Origin: Janthinobacterium sp. 344
GTDB taxonomy: Bacteria; Pseudomonadota; Gammaproteobacteria; Burkholderiales; Burkholderiaceae_D
NCBI RefSeq assembly: GCF_900112025.1
Contig: NZ_FOKL01000008.1
Span: 226,766-290,765 of the forward strand
Reading direction: 5' to 3'
Length of the DNA stretch: 64,000 nucleotides
The notes under the pieces are model-generated. The model ran no database searches, was not told where the DNA came from, and saw nothing but the letters and a program-made list of their open reading frames with translations. This document shows, in pieces, positions 24,092-32,989 of this stretch (position 1 is the stretch's first letter; every line of letters starts with the position of its first letter). A program made the translations under genes and the position numbers.

Positions 24092-25326
24092 CAGTGCAGG
24101 GCCGCCCTGCCCAGGTCCCAGATCGGCAGGAAGATGCCCAGCGCCAGCACCAGCACCATGGCGCCGAGGAAGACGATCAATATCGGCTCGATCTGCGACG
24201 ACAGGGTCTTGAGCTCGTAGTCGACTTCGCGCTCGTACATGTCCGCGATCTCGTCCATCAGGTCGTCCAGCGAACCCGATTCCTCGCCGACGGCGATCAT
24301 CTGCAGCACCACGGGCGTAAACACATTGGCCGCCACCGAGGTGCGCAAGATGCTTTCGCCGCGCTCGACGCCGTCGCGCATCTGCTCCACGCGGGCGCTC
24401 AGATAGCTGTTGTCGACCGTTTGCGACACCACCGTCAGCGCCTGCACGATGGGCACGCCGCTGGTGCTCGACAGGGCAAAGCTGCGGGCGAAGCGGGCCA
24501 TGGTTCCCTTCAGGATGATCTTGCCGGCGACGGGCAGGCGCAGCTTGGCCCGGTCCCACTTGTACAGGCCCTCCTTCGTGCGCAGCCAGGCGCGCCAGCC
24601 AAAGAAAGCGCCGGCGCCCGCCAGCAGCAGGATGGGCCAGTATTCGACGGTGAAGCGCGAGGTGGCGATCAGGATGCGCGTCATCAGCGGCAGTTCCGCG
24701 TGAAAGCTGGCAAACACCTTCTCGAACTGGGGAATGACGAAGATGTTCACGATGATCATCGCCGCCAGCATGGCGATGACGACGAAGGTGGGGTAGCGCG
24801 TCGCCGTTTTCACGCGCGCGCGCATGTCGCGGTCGAATTCCAGGTGGTCGAACAGGCGCAGGAAGACTTCATCGAGGCGGCCCGTCATTTCACCCACGCG
24901 CACCATCGACAGATAGAACGGCGTGAAGACCGTGGGGTGGCGCGCCATGGCGGCCGACAGTTCGCGTCCCGCGTCGAGCGATTCGCGCACGTCCTTGATG
25001 ATGCGGCCAAAGGCGGGACTGATGGCCGACTCCTGCAAGCCGGCCAGGCCGCGCATGATGGGCACGCCCGCTTTCAGCAAGGTGTACAGCTGGCGGCTGA
25101 ACAGTTGCACGTCCATCGGCGTGACTTTTTTCTCCGTCAGCTTGTCCCACCAGTTCAATTGGCTGGCGCCGGCGCCCGTCACCGTCTGTTTGGTGGCGCT
25201 GATGTCGACGGGCGTGAGGCCGCCCGCCATCAGCTGGTCGGCCACGGCGCCGCTGTCGGCGCCTTCCATCACGCCGGTCAGCGGTTCACCGCTGGCATTG
25301 CGCGCCTTGTAAGCGAAGAACGGCAC
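24091..25326 (-). CDS. mshG: MSHA inner-membrane platform protein MshG (PilC/GspF)
   Basis: MshG is the inner-membrane platform on which the MshE motor works. The 411 residues show two repeated GspF domains. The first carries LFSRQLYTLLKAGVPIMRGL, near residues 75-95. The second carries MARFARSFALSSTSGVPIVQ, near 275-295. Transmembrane helices lie near 180-205, 230-250 and at the C-terminus (PILIVFLGAMVLVLALGIFL). The gene begins one base after the mshE stop region and overlaps mshF by one base. Confidence 0.94.
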   Translation of the reverse strand: MPFFAYKARNASGEPLTGVMEGADSGAVADQLMAGGLTPVDISATKQTVTGAGASQLNWWDKLTEKKVTPMDVQLFSRQLYTLLKAGVPIMRGLAGLQESAISPAFGRIIKDVRESLDAGRELSAAMARHPTVFTPFYLSMVRVGEMTGRLDEVFLRLFDHLEFDRDMRARVKTATRYPTFVVIAMLAAMIIVNIFVIPQFEKVFASFHAELPLMTRILIATSRFTVEYWPILLLAGAGAFFGWRAWLRTKEGLYKWDRAKLRLPVAGKIILKGTMARFARSFALSSTSGVPIVQALTVVSQTVDNSYLSARVEQMRDGVERGESILRTSVAANVFTPVVLQMIAVGEESGSLDDLMDEIADMYEREVDYELKTLSSQIEPILIVFLGAMVLVLALGIFLPIWDLGRAALH

Positions 25327-25327
25327 C

Positions 25328-27031
25328 TCAATCCTCGCTCTGGTTGCTGATGCGCATCGCTTCCATCACCGTCGTGCGGCCTTGCACCACCAGCTGCACG
25401 GCGTGGCGGCGCAAGGTTTCGCCCGCCATCTGCGCCGTCGCCACCTTCATGAAGTGGGACGGATCGGCATGGTTGGCGGCGTCCGCCACGGCGCGCGTGA
25501 TTTCCAGCAATTCGTACACGCCCGTGCGGCCCCGGTAGCCCATGCCGTTGCAGTGCGAGCAGCCCTTGCCGTGGAAATACTGGTTGCGCTCGACCAGCTC
25601 GCCCAGTTCCAGGCGCAGCCATTCATATTCGTTCGGCGTGGGCGCGTACGGCGTGCTGCAGCTTTCGCAGATCACGCGCACCAGGCGCTGCGCCAGCACG
25701 GCTTGCAGCGAACTGCCCACCATGTAGCGGGGCACGCCCATGTCCATCAGGCGCAGCGGCGTGCTGATGGCGTCGTTGGTGTGCAGGGTCGACAGCACCA
25801 AGTGGCCCGTCATGGCGGCGCGCAGGCCGATCTGCGCCGTTTCCTGGTCGCGCATCTCGCCCACCAGCACGATGTCGGGATCCTGCCGCAGGGCCGAGCG
25901 CAGCACGCGGGCGAAATTCAGTTCGATCTTGTCGTTCACCTGCACCTGGTTAATGCCGGGCAAGCGGTATTCGACGGGGTCTTCCACGGTAATGAGCTTT
26001 TTTTCCACCGAATTGAGTTCGGACAAGGCGCAATACAGGGTCGTCGTCTTGCCGCTGCCCGTCGGCCCCGTCACCAGCACCAGGCCGTTCGGGCGGCTGA
26101 CGATGGCGCGGAACTGCTGCACCAGCGCGGGCGGCATGCCGATGGCGTCCAGGCGCAGGGTGGTGCCGCCCTGGTTCAGCAGCCGCATCACCACGGATTC
26201 GCCGTACTGCGTCGGCATGGTCGAGATACGCACGTCGATGCGCTGGTTTTTCACGCGGATGGCGAAACGGCCATCCTGCGGCAGGCGCTTCTCGGAAATA
26301 TCCAGGTCCGACATCAGTTTCAGCCGCAGCGCCAGCGAACTGGCGATCTTGCTGTCCGCCTCCGTCTGCAGGTGCAGCACGCCGTCGATGCGGAAGCGGA
26401 TCTGCAGCCGGCCTTCCTGCGGCTCGATGTGGATGTCGGAGGCGCGCACCTGCGTGGCATCCTCGAACACCGATTGCAGCAGCTTGACGATGGGCGCCTC
26501 TTCCAGGCCCGGATTGACGGCCAGCGCGCCGAAGTCGACGGAGACGTCGCCCAGGTCCTGCTCCAGCTCGCGCGTCAGGGTGGAAATATCTTCCGTGCGG
26601 CGGTAGATGCGGTCGATGGCGGCCAGCACTTCCGTCTCGTTGACGACGGCCAGCTCGACCTGGCGCTTGACCAGGCGCGAGATTTCATCGTAGGCGAACA
26701 GGTCGGTCGGATCGGACATGCCGACCAGCAATCCCTCGCGGCGGTCTTCCAGCACCAGCGCGCGGAAGCGCCGCGCCTGGGTTTCCGGCAGCAGCCGCAC
26801 CAGCTCGGGATTGATGTTGAAAAATTTCAGATTGATGTAGGGAATGTCCAGCTGGCGCGCCAGCGCGCCGGAGATCTGCTCTTCCGTGACAAAGCCGTGC
26901 TCGACAAACACGCGGCCCAGCTTGCGTCCGGAGCGCTTCTGCTCCGTCAAGGCCTGGCCCAACTGTTCTTCCGTCAGCAGTTTCTGCTGCACCAAAATTT
27001 CACCGAGCCGGACTTTCTCTGGCCTTGCCAT
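25328..27031 (-). CDS. mshE: MSHA pilus extension ATPase MshE
   Basis: MshE is the hexameric motor of MSHA pilus extension and, in Vibrio, is directly activated by c-di-GMP. The 567 residues begin with two tandem MshEN motifs: VRLGEILVQQKLLTEEQLGQ from residue 7 and KLGRVFVEHGFVTEEQISGA from about 37. Arg8 of the first motif is present. The GspE core has Walker A GPTGSGKTT near 325, Asp box and Walker B (DPDIVLVGEMRDQET) and a zinc-binding tetracysteine (CESC and CSHC). GAGG precedes the ATG at 27031. It is the first gene of the MSHA operon. Confidence 0.95.
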   Translation of the reverse strand: MARPEKVRLGEILVQQKLLTEEQLGQALTEQKRSGRKLGRVFVEHGFVTEEQISGALARQLDIPYINLKFFNINPELVRLLPETQARRFRALVLEDRREGLLVGMSDPTDLFAYDEISRLVKRQVELAVVNETEVLAAIDRIYRRTEDISTLTRELEQDLGDVSVDFGALAVNPGLEEAPIVKLLQSVFEDATQVRASDIHIEPQEGRLQIRFRIDGVLHLQTEADSKIASSLALRLKLMSDLDISEKRLPQDGRFAIRVKNQRIDVRISTMPTQYGESVVMRLLNQGGTTLRLDAIGMPPALVQQFRAIVSRPNGLVLVTGPTGSGKTTTLYCALSELNSVEKKLITVEDPVEYRLPGINQVQVNDKIELNFARVLRSALRQDPDIVLVGEMRDQETAQIGLRAAMTGHLVLSTLHTNDAISTPLRLMDMGVPRYMVGSSLQAVLAQRLVRVICESCSTPYAPTPNEYEWLRLELGELVERNQYFHGKGCSHCNGMGYRGRTGVYELLEITRAVADAANHADPSHFMKVATAQMAGETLRRHAVQLVVQGRTTVMEAMRISNQSED

Positions 27032-27084
27032 GCTTACTCCTCGACAAATTCAACAGACGGCGCACGCCAGCGGTGCCCGAGAGT

Positions 27085-27113
27085 ATTTTATTCCAGAACC
27101 TGTTGTTTCTTAA
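27085..27113 (-). promoter_or_regulatory. Candidate sigma-70 promoter of the MSHA operon
   Basis: On the minus strand, TTAAGA (27113-27108) and TAAAAT (27090-27085) stand 17 bases apart, about 55 bases before the mshE start. Both boxes match the consensus at four or five of six positions. It lies in the 206-bp region shared with the divergent second pilus-like operon. Confidence 0.5.
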
Positions 27114-27237
27114 AGAGAATATGTTCCGCGGCTTGATTTTTGTGCATTTCAACACTGTACAAGGAAACACTTGCCGGGCACCCCCGCGCATGGCAATAAT
27201 GGAGGTCGTCCACCGCTTTTTTCACCCACCTCTTCCC

Positions 27238-27966
27238 ATGAACGCCAGCGCCATCGAGTTCGACAATGTGCACACGCAGCTGGACGGCATGGCCGTCCTG
27301 CGCGGCGTCGACCTGCACGTGCGCGCGGGGGAACTGTTCGGCCTGGTGGGCGTCAACGGTGCGGGCAAGACCACCCTGCTCAAATGCCTGCTGGACTTTT
27401 GCACGCCGCAGGCGGGCAGCATCGCCATCTTCGGCCAGCCGCACCGGCATAGCGCGGCGCGCCAGCCCCTGTCCTTCCTGCCCGAGCGTTTCCAGGCACC
27501 GTATTACCTGACGGGCGACGATTTCCTGCGCTACCTAGCGCGCCTGCACCAGGTGCGCCACGACGAACACGCGCTGCGGCAGATACTGGCGGCGCTGGAG
27601 CTGGCGCCGGAAGCCCTGCGCCGTCCCGCGCGCACGTTTTCAAAGGGCATGATGCAAAAGCTGGGGCTGGCCGCCTGCCTGCTGTCGGGCAAGCGGCAGC
27701 TGGTGCTCGACGAACCGATGAGCGGACTCGACCCGAAGGCGCGCGCGCAATTCAAGCAGGCGCTGCGGCAATGCCAGGCACAGGGCCGTGGCGCCCTGCT
27801 CACCTCGCATGCGCTGGCCGATGTGGAAGAGCTGTGCGACCGCATGGCCATCCTGCATGCGGGCCGCATCGTGTTTATTGGCACGCCCGCCGCCTGCCGC
27901 GCACAGCACGGCGGTGCGCCGGACGCCAGCCTGGAACAGGCGTTCTTGCATTGTATTGCCGCATGA
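27238..27966 (+). CDS. ABC transporter ATPase, first gene of the second pilus-like operon
   Basis: The 242-residue nucleotide-binding subunit has Walker A GVNGAGKTT near residues 38-46. The signature is TFSKGMMQKLGL, the KGM variant found in ABC-2 exporters such as NosF/CcmA types. Walker B is LVLDEPMSGLDP near 156 and the switch His is in LLTSHALADVEEL. Its likely partner permease lies 12 kb away at 40001 in the same operon. PilH/PilI in Myxococcus pilus loci are a precedent for such a pair. Its ATGA overlap with the next gene ties it to the operon. The substrate is unknown. Confidence 0.9.
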   Translation: MNASAIEFDNVHTQLDGMAVLRGVDLHVRAGELFGLVGVNGAGKTTLLKCLLDFCTPQAGSIAIFGQPHRHSAARQPLSFLPERFQAPYYLTGDDFLRYLARLHQVRHDEHALRQILAALELAPEALRRPARTFSKGMMQKLGLAACLLSGKRQLVLDEPMSGLDPKARAQFKQALRQCQAQGRGALLTSHALADVEELCDRMAILHAGRIVFIGTPAACRAQHGGAPDASLEQAFLHCIAA

Positions 27967-29429
27967 GCACCCACGCCCACCACCCTGTCGCGCCCGGCGA
28001 TCCAGAGCATCCCTATGCGCCGTCGCCGCACGGCATGTATCTGCGCCATTTCGGCTTGCGCACGGCGCCGTTCGGCATTACGCCGGACCCGGCCTTCTTC
28101 TATCCCGGCAATACGCGCGGCGAATTGCTCGCGGCGCTGCTGTATGCCGTCACGCAGGGTGAAGGCATCATCAAGCTGACAGGGGAAGTGGGCAGCGGCA
28201 AGACCATGCTGTGCCGCATGCTGGCCGAGCGCCTGCCGCCGCGCATCGACGTGCTGTACCTGCTCAATCCCAGCCTGGCGCCGGACGAAGTCATGCATGC
28301 CATCGGCGCCGAACTGGGTCTGGCACTGGCCGGCCATGGCGCCGATGCCGTGCTGCGCGCCCTGCATGCCGAACTCATCAACAGGCACGCGGCGGGCCGC
28401 CAGGTACTCTTGCTGGTGGAAGAGGGGCAAGCCATGCCGGCCGATACGCTCGAAGCGCTGCGCCTGCTGACGAACCTGGAAACGGCCAGCCATAAGCTGC
28501 TGCAAATCGTGCTGTTCGGCCAGCCGGAACTGCAGCACACGCTGGACTTGCCCCAGTTGCGCCAATTGAAGGAGCGCATCACGCACAGTTTTACGGTGCC
28601 GCGCCTGCCGCCCGCCTTGCTGAACGATTATCTGGCATGCCGGCTGGCGGCGGCCGGCCGCGCGGCGCCGCTCGTCTTCGCGCCGGCCGCCCTGCGCCTG
28701 CTGGCGCGCGCCTCGCAGGGCATCGTGCGGCGTATAAACATATTGGCGGACAAGGCCTTGCTGGCGGCCTACACCGACGACGCGCAGGAAATCCAGGCGC
28801 GGCACCTGCGCCTGGCCATCGCCGACAGCCCTTTCCGCCCCGCGCCATGGCATGCGGGCAAGCCGCTGGCCATCGTCCTCGTCGCGCTGATGCTGCTGCT
28901 GGCGGCCGCACTGCTGTGGCAATGGCTGGCGCCCGCGCACGGCGGCGCAGGCGCGGCAGCCGCGACGGCAACCGCCGCCAGCACGCCGGCCATGGCGACG
29001 GGCAGCAGGGCGCCACCGCCCGCGTCCGCGTCCGCGCCGCTGCTTGAGCGCAGCTTGCTGGAATCGCGCGGCTGGCTGGCGCGGCAAGACGCGCAGCAGC
29101 TGAGCGTGCACATTGCCACCCTGCCGGCCGCCGACAGGGCCGCGGCCGAAGCATTCCTGCAACAGGCGCAGCAAGCCATCGGCCTGCGCGATCTGCACGT
29201 CTTCCGCCTGCCGGGCGAGACGTCGGCAACCGGCCACGCCGGCATGCCGGCCGTCCTGCCGGCCAACGCCTCCGCGCGCCTGCTGTTTGTCTACGGCAGC
29301 TTCGCCGACCGGGCCAGCGCCGAGGCCTTGTGGACACGGCAACACAGTGCATCACCACAGAAACTATTGCTGATCGACATGGAGAGTATCCGCACGGAAA
29401 TGAAAGCCGTCGAACACGAAAATCACTGA
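27963..29429 (+). CDS. ExeA/MshM-like AAA ATPase with C-terminal periplasmic SPOR-like part
   Basis: This 488-residue protein is homologous to MshM: FGLRTAPFGITPDPAFFYPG near 32-51, Walker A GEVGSGKTM near 80 and Walker B VLLLVEEGQA near 151, where the usual Asp-Glu is Glu-Glu. ETASHKLLQIVLFGQPELQH follows. A transmembrane helix near 300-320 is followed by an Ala/Thr linker and a C-terminal domain (LLFVYGSFADRASAEALWTR) that resembles a SPOR peptidoglycan-binding repeat. ExeA-type proteins help insert the secretin through the cell wall, and the added domain fits that role. It overlaps the ABC ATPase gene by 4 bases. Confidence 0.88.
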   Translation: MSTHAHHPVAPGDPEHPYAPSPHGMYLRHFGLRTAPFGITPDPAFFYPGNTRGELLAALLYAVTQGEGIIKLTGEVGSGKTMLCRMLAERLPPRIDVLYLLNPSLAPDEVMHAIGAELGLALAGHGADAVLRALHAELINRHAAGRQVLLLVEEGQAMPADTLEALRLLTNLETASHKLLQIVLFGQPELQHTLDLPQLRQLKERITHSFTVPRLPPALLNDYLACRLAAAGRAAPLVFAPAALRLLARASQGIVRRINILADKALLAAYTDDAQEIQARHLRLAIADSPFRPAPWHAGKPLAIVLVALMLLLAAALLWQWLAPAHGGAGAAAATATAASTPAMATGSRAPPPASASAPLLERSLLESRGWLARQDAQQLSVHIATLPAADRAAAEAFLQQAQQAIGLRDLHVFRLPGETSATGHAGMPAVLPANASARLLFVYGSFADRASAEALWTRQHSASPQKLLLIDMESIRTEMKAVEHENH

Positions 29430-29551
29430 CGTGGTACACCCTGATTTTATTTCCTTTTATTCCCTCCGTGCCCTGCACAGACGATTGCTTTTAGAGGATC
29501 ATGGTGGTTAAAATTGCTAAAGCACAACACGACTTCAAGGGCGCACTTTTC

Positions 29552-31516
29552 ATGAATCAACAGCCTATTCCCGTGCTGGCCTCTCGCCTCGCCCTCGCCT
29601 GCAGCGCCATGCTGGCCGGTTGCGCCTCGCATCAAATGCCCTTGTCGCCCGCTCACCTGAATGAAGCGCCGCGCCCGGCAGGCGCCATTCCCGAACCCGT
29701 GCAGCAGAGCAGCGTGCTGCCCGCGCCGCTGCCGGCCGCCAAGGCGGAAACGTACAGCGTCACCGTGCACAAGGTGCCCGTGCAATCGCTGCTGTTCGCG
29801 CTGGCGCGCGACGCCGGCATGAACGTGGACATTCACCCGCAGATCGAAGGCAGCGTGACCCTGAACGCGCTGAATCAGACCCTGCCGCAACTGCTGACGC
29901 GTATCAGCAAGCAAGTCGATATGCGCTACGAAATCGATGGCAAGAACCTGCTGGTGCTGCCGGACGCGCCCGTATGGCGCAATTACAAGGTCGATTACGT
30001 CAACATGGCGCGCAGCACCAACAGCAGCGTCAATATCGCCACGCAGATTTCCACGGCCGGTGCCGGCAGCAACAGCAGCGCCAATGCGAATGCCCAGGGC
30101 AGCAGCGGCAATGGCAATAACAATTCGACGACGCTGGTGGTGAATCGTTCAGAGAATAATTTCTGGTACAGCCTGGAAAGGAATATCCGCGACTTGCTGC
30201 GCGAAACGACGCTCAACGACGCGCAGGTGGACCCGCTGGCGCAGCTGAACCAGCAGCTGACGGCGGCCCAGGGCAATGCGCCAGGCCAGCAGGGCCAAGC
30301 GGGCCAGCAAGGCCAGCAGCAGAACCCGGGCGGCAATGCGCCGCCCCCAACGCAAAATGGCGGCCAGTACGGCAATCAATACGGCAGCCAGGCGCCGATG
30401 CAGACGGGCGGCCAGCTTGCGCCGGGACAGCAGCAGGGCAACGCCAACCCGGCCCAGCCGGTCGATGCGAACGGCCTGCCCCTGCTGAAACTGGCCAACA
30501 AGGGCAGCCCGTCGTCGGTGGTGGTGAACGTCGAGGGCGGCCTGATCGCCGTGCGCGCCACGGGGCGCCAGCACGAGAAAATCGCCGAATTCATCGACAC
30601 GGTGCTGCACAGCGCCAAGCGGCAGGTGCTGATCGAGGCGACCATCATCGAAGTGCGCCTGAGTAACGAGTACCAGCAGGGCATCAACTGGTCGCGCCTG
30701 ACGGGCAACCTGCAGCTGCGCCAGCAGCAGGTGGGCACGCTGCCATCGGGCGTGACGCCCGGTGCCACGCCCGGCATCTTCGTGCTCAACTATCTGAAAG
30801 ACAGTTTCAGCACCACCATCCAGCTGCTGGAATCGTTCGGCAAGGTGAAAGTGCTGTCCAGTCCGAAGATCAGCGTGCTCAACAACCAAACGGCGATGCT
30901 GAAGGTGGTCGACAACAACGTCTTCTTCACCATCAAGGTCACGCCCGCCGTGATCAGCTCGACAGGCACCATCACCACGCCCGCCACCTACGAATCGAAG
31001 CTGGAAACGGTGCCCGTGGGCTTCGTCATGAGCGTCACGCCACAGATTTCCGACAGCGACGAAGTGACCCTGAACGTGCGCCCCACCATCACGCGCATCG
31101 TCGGCTATGAACAGGATCCGAACCCGGCCCTGGCCACGGCCAACGTGCGCAGCCGCGTGCCCGTGATACAGGCGCGTGAACTCGAGTCGATCATGAAGGT
31201 AGGCAACGGCCAGATCGCCGTGATGGGTGGCCTGATGCAAGATTCCATCGACAATCTCAAGGACGGCGTGCCCGGCCTGTCCAGCCTGCCCGTGGTGGGC
31301 AATCTGTTCACCTATCGTAGCGAAGCCAACAGCAAGACGGAGCTGGTGATCTTCATGCGCCCCGTGGTGGTCAAGGATGCTGGCATCGATGGCGACTTCC
31401 GCGACTACCGCTACCTGCTGCCAGGTCAGGCGCCGCTCAACAGCCAGCCGTACACGGAAGGACCGCCCGCGGCCGCCGCACCGCCGCAGGCGCGCGTGCA
31501 GGGAGACTTTCCATGA
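29552..31516 (+). CDS. MshL-like secretin of the second machine
   Basis: This 654-residue outer-membrane secretin starts MNQQPIPVLASRLALACSAM with lipobox LAGC, Cys near residue 24. An upstream ATG at 29501 would add 17 residues before the signal. An STN domain (VPVQSLLFALARDAGMNVDI) is followed by LLVLPDAPVWRNYKVDYVNM. A long Gln/Gly/Asn/Pro-rich insert spans about residues 230-310 (30240-30470). The secretin core ends with VKVLSSPKISVLNNQTAMLK, IAVMGGLMQDSIDNLKDGVP and LPVVGNLFTYRSE. It is clearly a paralogue of mshL. Its ATGA overlaps the next gene. Confidence 0.93.
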   Translation: MNQQPIPVLASRLALACSAMLAGCASHQMPLSPAHLNEAPRPAGAIPEPVQQSSVLPAPLPAAKAETYSVTVHKVPVQSLLFALARDAGMNVDIHPQIEGSVTLNALNQTLPQLLTRISKQVDMRYEIDGKNLLVLPDAPVWRNYKVDYVNMARSTNSSVNIATQISTAGAGSNSSANANAQGSSGNGNNNSTTLVVNRSENNFWYSLERNIRDLLRETTLNDAQVDPLAQLNQQLTAAQGNAPGQQGQAGQQGQQQNPGGNAPPPTQNGGQYGNQYGSQAPMQTGGQLAPGQQQGNANPAQPVDANGLPLLKLANKGSPSSVVVNVEGGLIAVRATGRQHEKIAEFIDTVLHSAKRQVLIEATIIEVRLSNEYQQGINWSRLTGNLQLRQQQVGTLPSGVTPGATPGIFVLNYLKDSFSTTIQLLESFGKVKVLSSPKISVLNNQTAMLKVVDNNVFFTIKVTPAVISSTGTITTPATYESKLETVPVGFVMSVTPQISDSDEVTLNVRPTITRIVGYEQDPNPALATANVRSRVPVIQARELESIMKVGNGQIAVMGGLMQDSIDNLKDGVPGLSSLPVVGNLFTYRSEANSKTELVIFMRPVVVKDAGIDGDFRDYRYLLPGQAPLNSQPYTEGPPAAAAPPQARVQGDFP

Positions 31517-32982
31517 GCTTGCTCATGCAGGCGCTCAAGAAGGCCGAGCGCGCCAAGCAGAACAGCCTGCCCGACGAGGAGCTGGAAAAGCCGTCGGAAG
31601 CCTACGACCAGGTACTGGCGCTGGCGCCGGCCGATGCCATGCCCGCCCGTCCCGCAGCGGCAGCAGCGACGCCGCCGCCCGTGCCGGCGCCGAGCACCCT
31701 GAGCCTGGAACCGCTGGGCGATACGCCCGCACCAGCGCCGGCGCCATCGTCCAGTCCGACGCCGGCGCCGCCGCCCGGCGCTACCCCGGCCCAGCCGGCA
31801 ACGGCGCAGGCCGCGGGGCCGCAGCCAGGCCCGCGCAGCGAGCCGCCGCGCGCGCGTCCCGAGCCGCCGGCCGCCAAGCCCCGCGCCAGCCGCAGCAACA
31901 CGCCGCCGAAAGGTCCTGCCGGCCCCATCAGTGTCGACCCTGCCACCGTGCGCCTGGCCGTCCTGCTGGGCGTCCTGCTGCTGGTGGCAGGCTCGATGGC
32001 GTACTGGTACTGGCGCGCCAGCACCAGCCCCGGCGCGGGCGCCAACCTGCCCGGCGTGCCCATGCCGCTGACCGATGCGCCTGGCGCAGCCAGTGCCGCC
32101 GGCCCCATCGTGGTACTGGCGGCCCCGGGCACAGCCACGCCAGCGGCTCCCGCGCCACTGCCGCCAGCCCTGCCGCCCGAATTGCAGCAGGCGCCGCGCC
32201 AGCAAGCCAGCGCGGCCGAACAGCAGGCGATGATACAAGCGGCGGCCCAGGCGGCCGTGGCGGCGCAGCTGGCGCAGATGCCGCCACCGGCACCGCCCAG
32301 CCTGCCGCCCGTCGCCGCGCCTGACAATAGCCAGATCCAGGTGCTGCGCAACGCGCCCGCGCCGCAGATCGCGCCCGGCGTGCAGCAAGCCTATCAGGCC
32401 CTGAACGGGGGCCAGCTGGGCGCCGCGCGCCAGCAATATGAAGCCGTGCTGCAGCAAGACCCCAACAACCGCGATGCCCTGCTGGGCCTGGCGGCCGTGG
32501 CCCTGCGCGACAGGCAGGGCGCGCAAGCCGCGGCACTGTATGTACGTTTGCTGGAGATCAATCCCGACGATGGCGAGGCGCTGGCCGGGCTGATCGGCTT
32601 GCGCCAGGGCGACGTGGTGCAAAGCGAAGCGAAATTGAAAGCCATCCTGGCCCGCTCGCCCGACAGCGGCCCCGTGCTGTTCGCCCTGGGCAATGTGTAC
32701 GCCAAGCAGCGCCGCTGGAACGAGGCACAGCAGCAATTCTTCCGCGCCTACAACGCCGTGCCAGGCAATCCCGACTATGCCTTCAACCTGGCCGTGGGCC
32801 TGGACCGGCTGAACCAGCCGAAGCTGGCCGCCACCTATTACCAGCGCGCGCTGGCCCTGGCGCAAACGGCGCCCGCCGCCTTTGACCGCGCCGTGGTGCA
32901 GGCGCGCCTGCGCGAACTGGGCATGCCGATGGCTGCCGCGCCAGGCAGCGACCCGGCCATCATCATTATCCGTCAGGAATAA
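31513..32982 (+). CDS. MshN-like TPR protein
   Basis: The 489-residue protein begins MSLLMQALKKAERAKQN, a motif shared with GspB/MshN-type anchors. An extremely Pro/Ala-rich region covers about residues 45-140, then a single transmembrane helix (LAVLLGVLLLVAGSMAYWYW) near 150-170 and a second Pro/Ala region. TPR repeats fill about 290-470 (AYQALNGGQLGAARQQYEAV, ALFALGNVYAKQRRWNEAQQ). It is probably a periplasmic scaffold for secretin or alignment-complex assembly. It overlaps the secretin gene by 4 bases and occupies the position mshN has next to mshE. Confidence 0.88.
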   Translation: MSLLMQALKKAERAKQNSLPDEELEKPSEAYDQVLALAPADAMPARPAAAAATPPPVPAPSTLSLEPLGDTPAPAPAPSSSPTPAPPPGATPAQPATAQAAGPQPGPRSEPPRARPEPPAAKPRASRSNTPPKGPAGPISVDPATVRLAVLLGVLLLVAGSMAYWYWRASTSPGAGANLPGVPMPLTDAPGAASAAGPIVVLAAPGTATPAAPAPLPPALPPELQQAPRQQASAAEQQAMIQAAAQAAVAAQLAQMPPPAPPSLPPVAAPDNSQIQVLRNAPAPQIAPGVQQAYQALNGGQLGAARQQYEAVLQQDPNNRDALLGLAAVALRDRQGAQAAALYVRLLEINPDDGEALAGLIGLRQGDVVQSEAKLKAILARSPDSGPVLFALGNVYAKQRRWNEAQQQFFRAYNAVPGNPDYAFNLAVGLDRLNQPKLAATYYQRALALAQTAPAAFDRAVVQARLRELGMPMAAAPGSDPAIIIIRQE

Positions 32983-32989
32983 GCATCAC

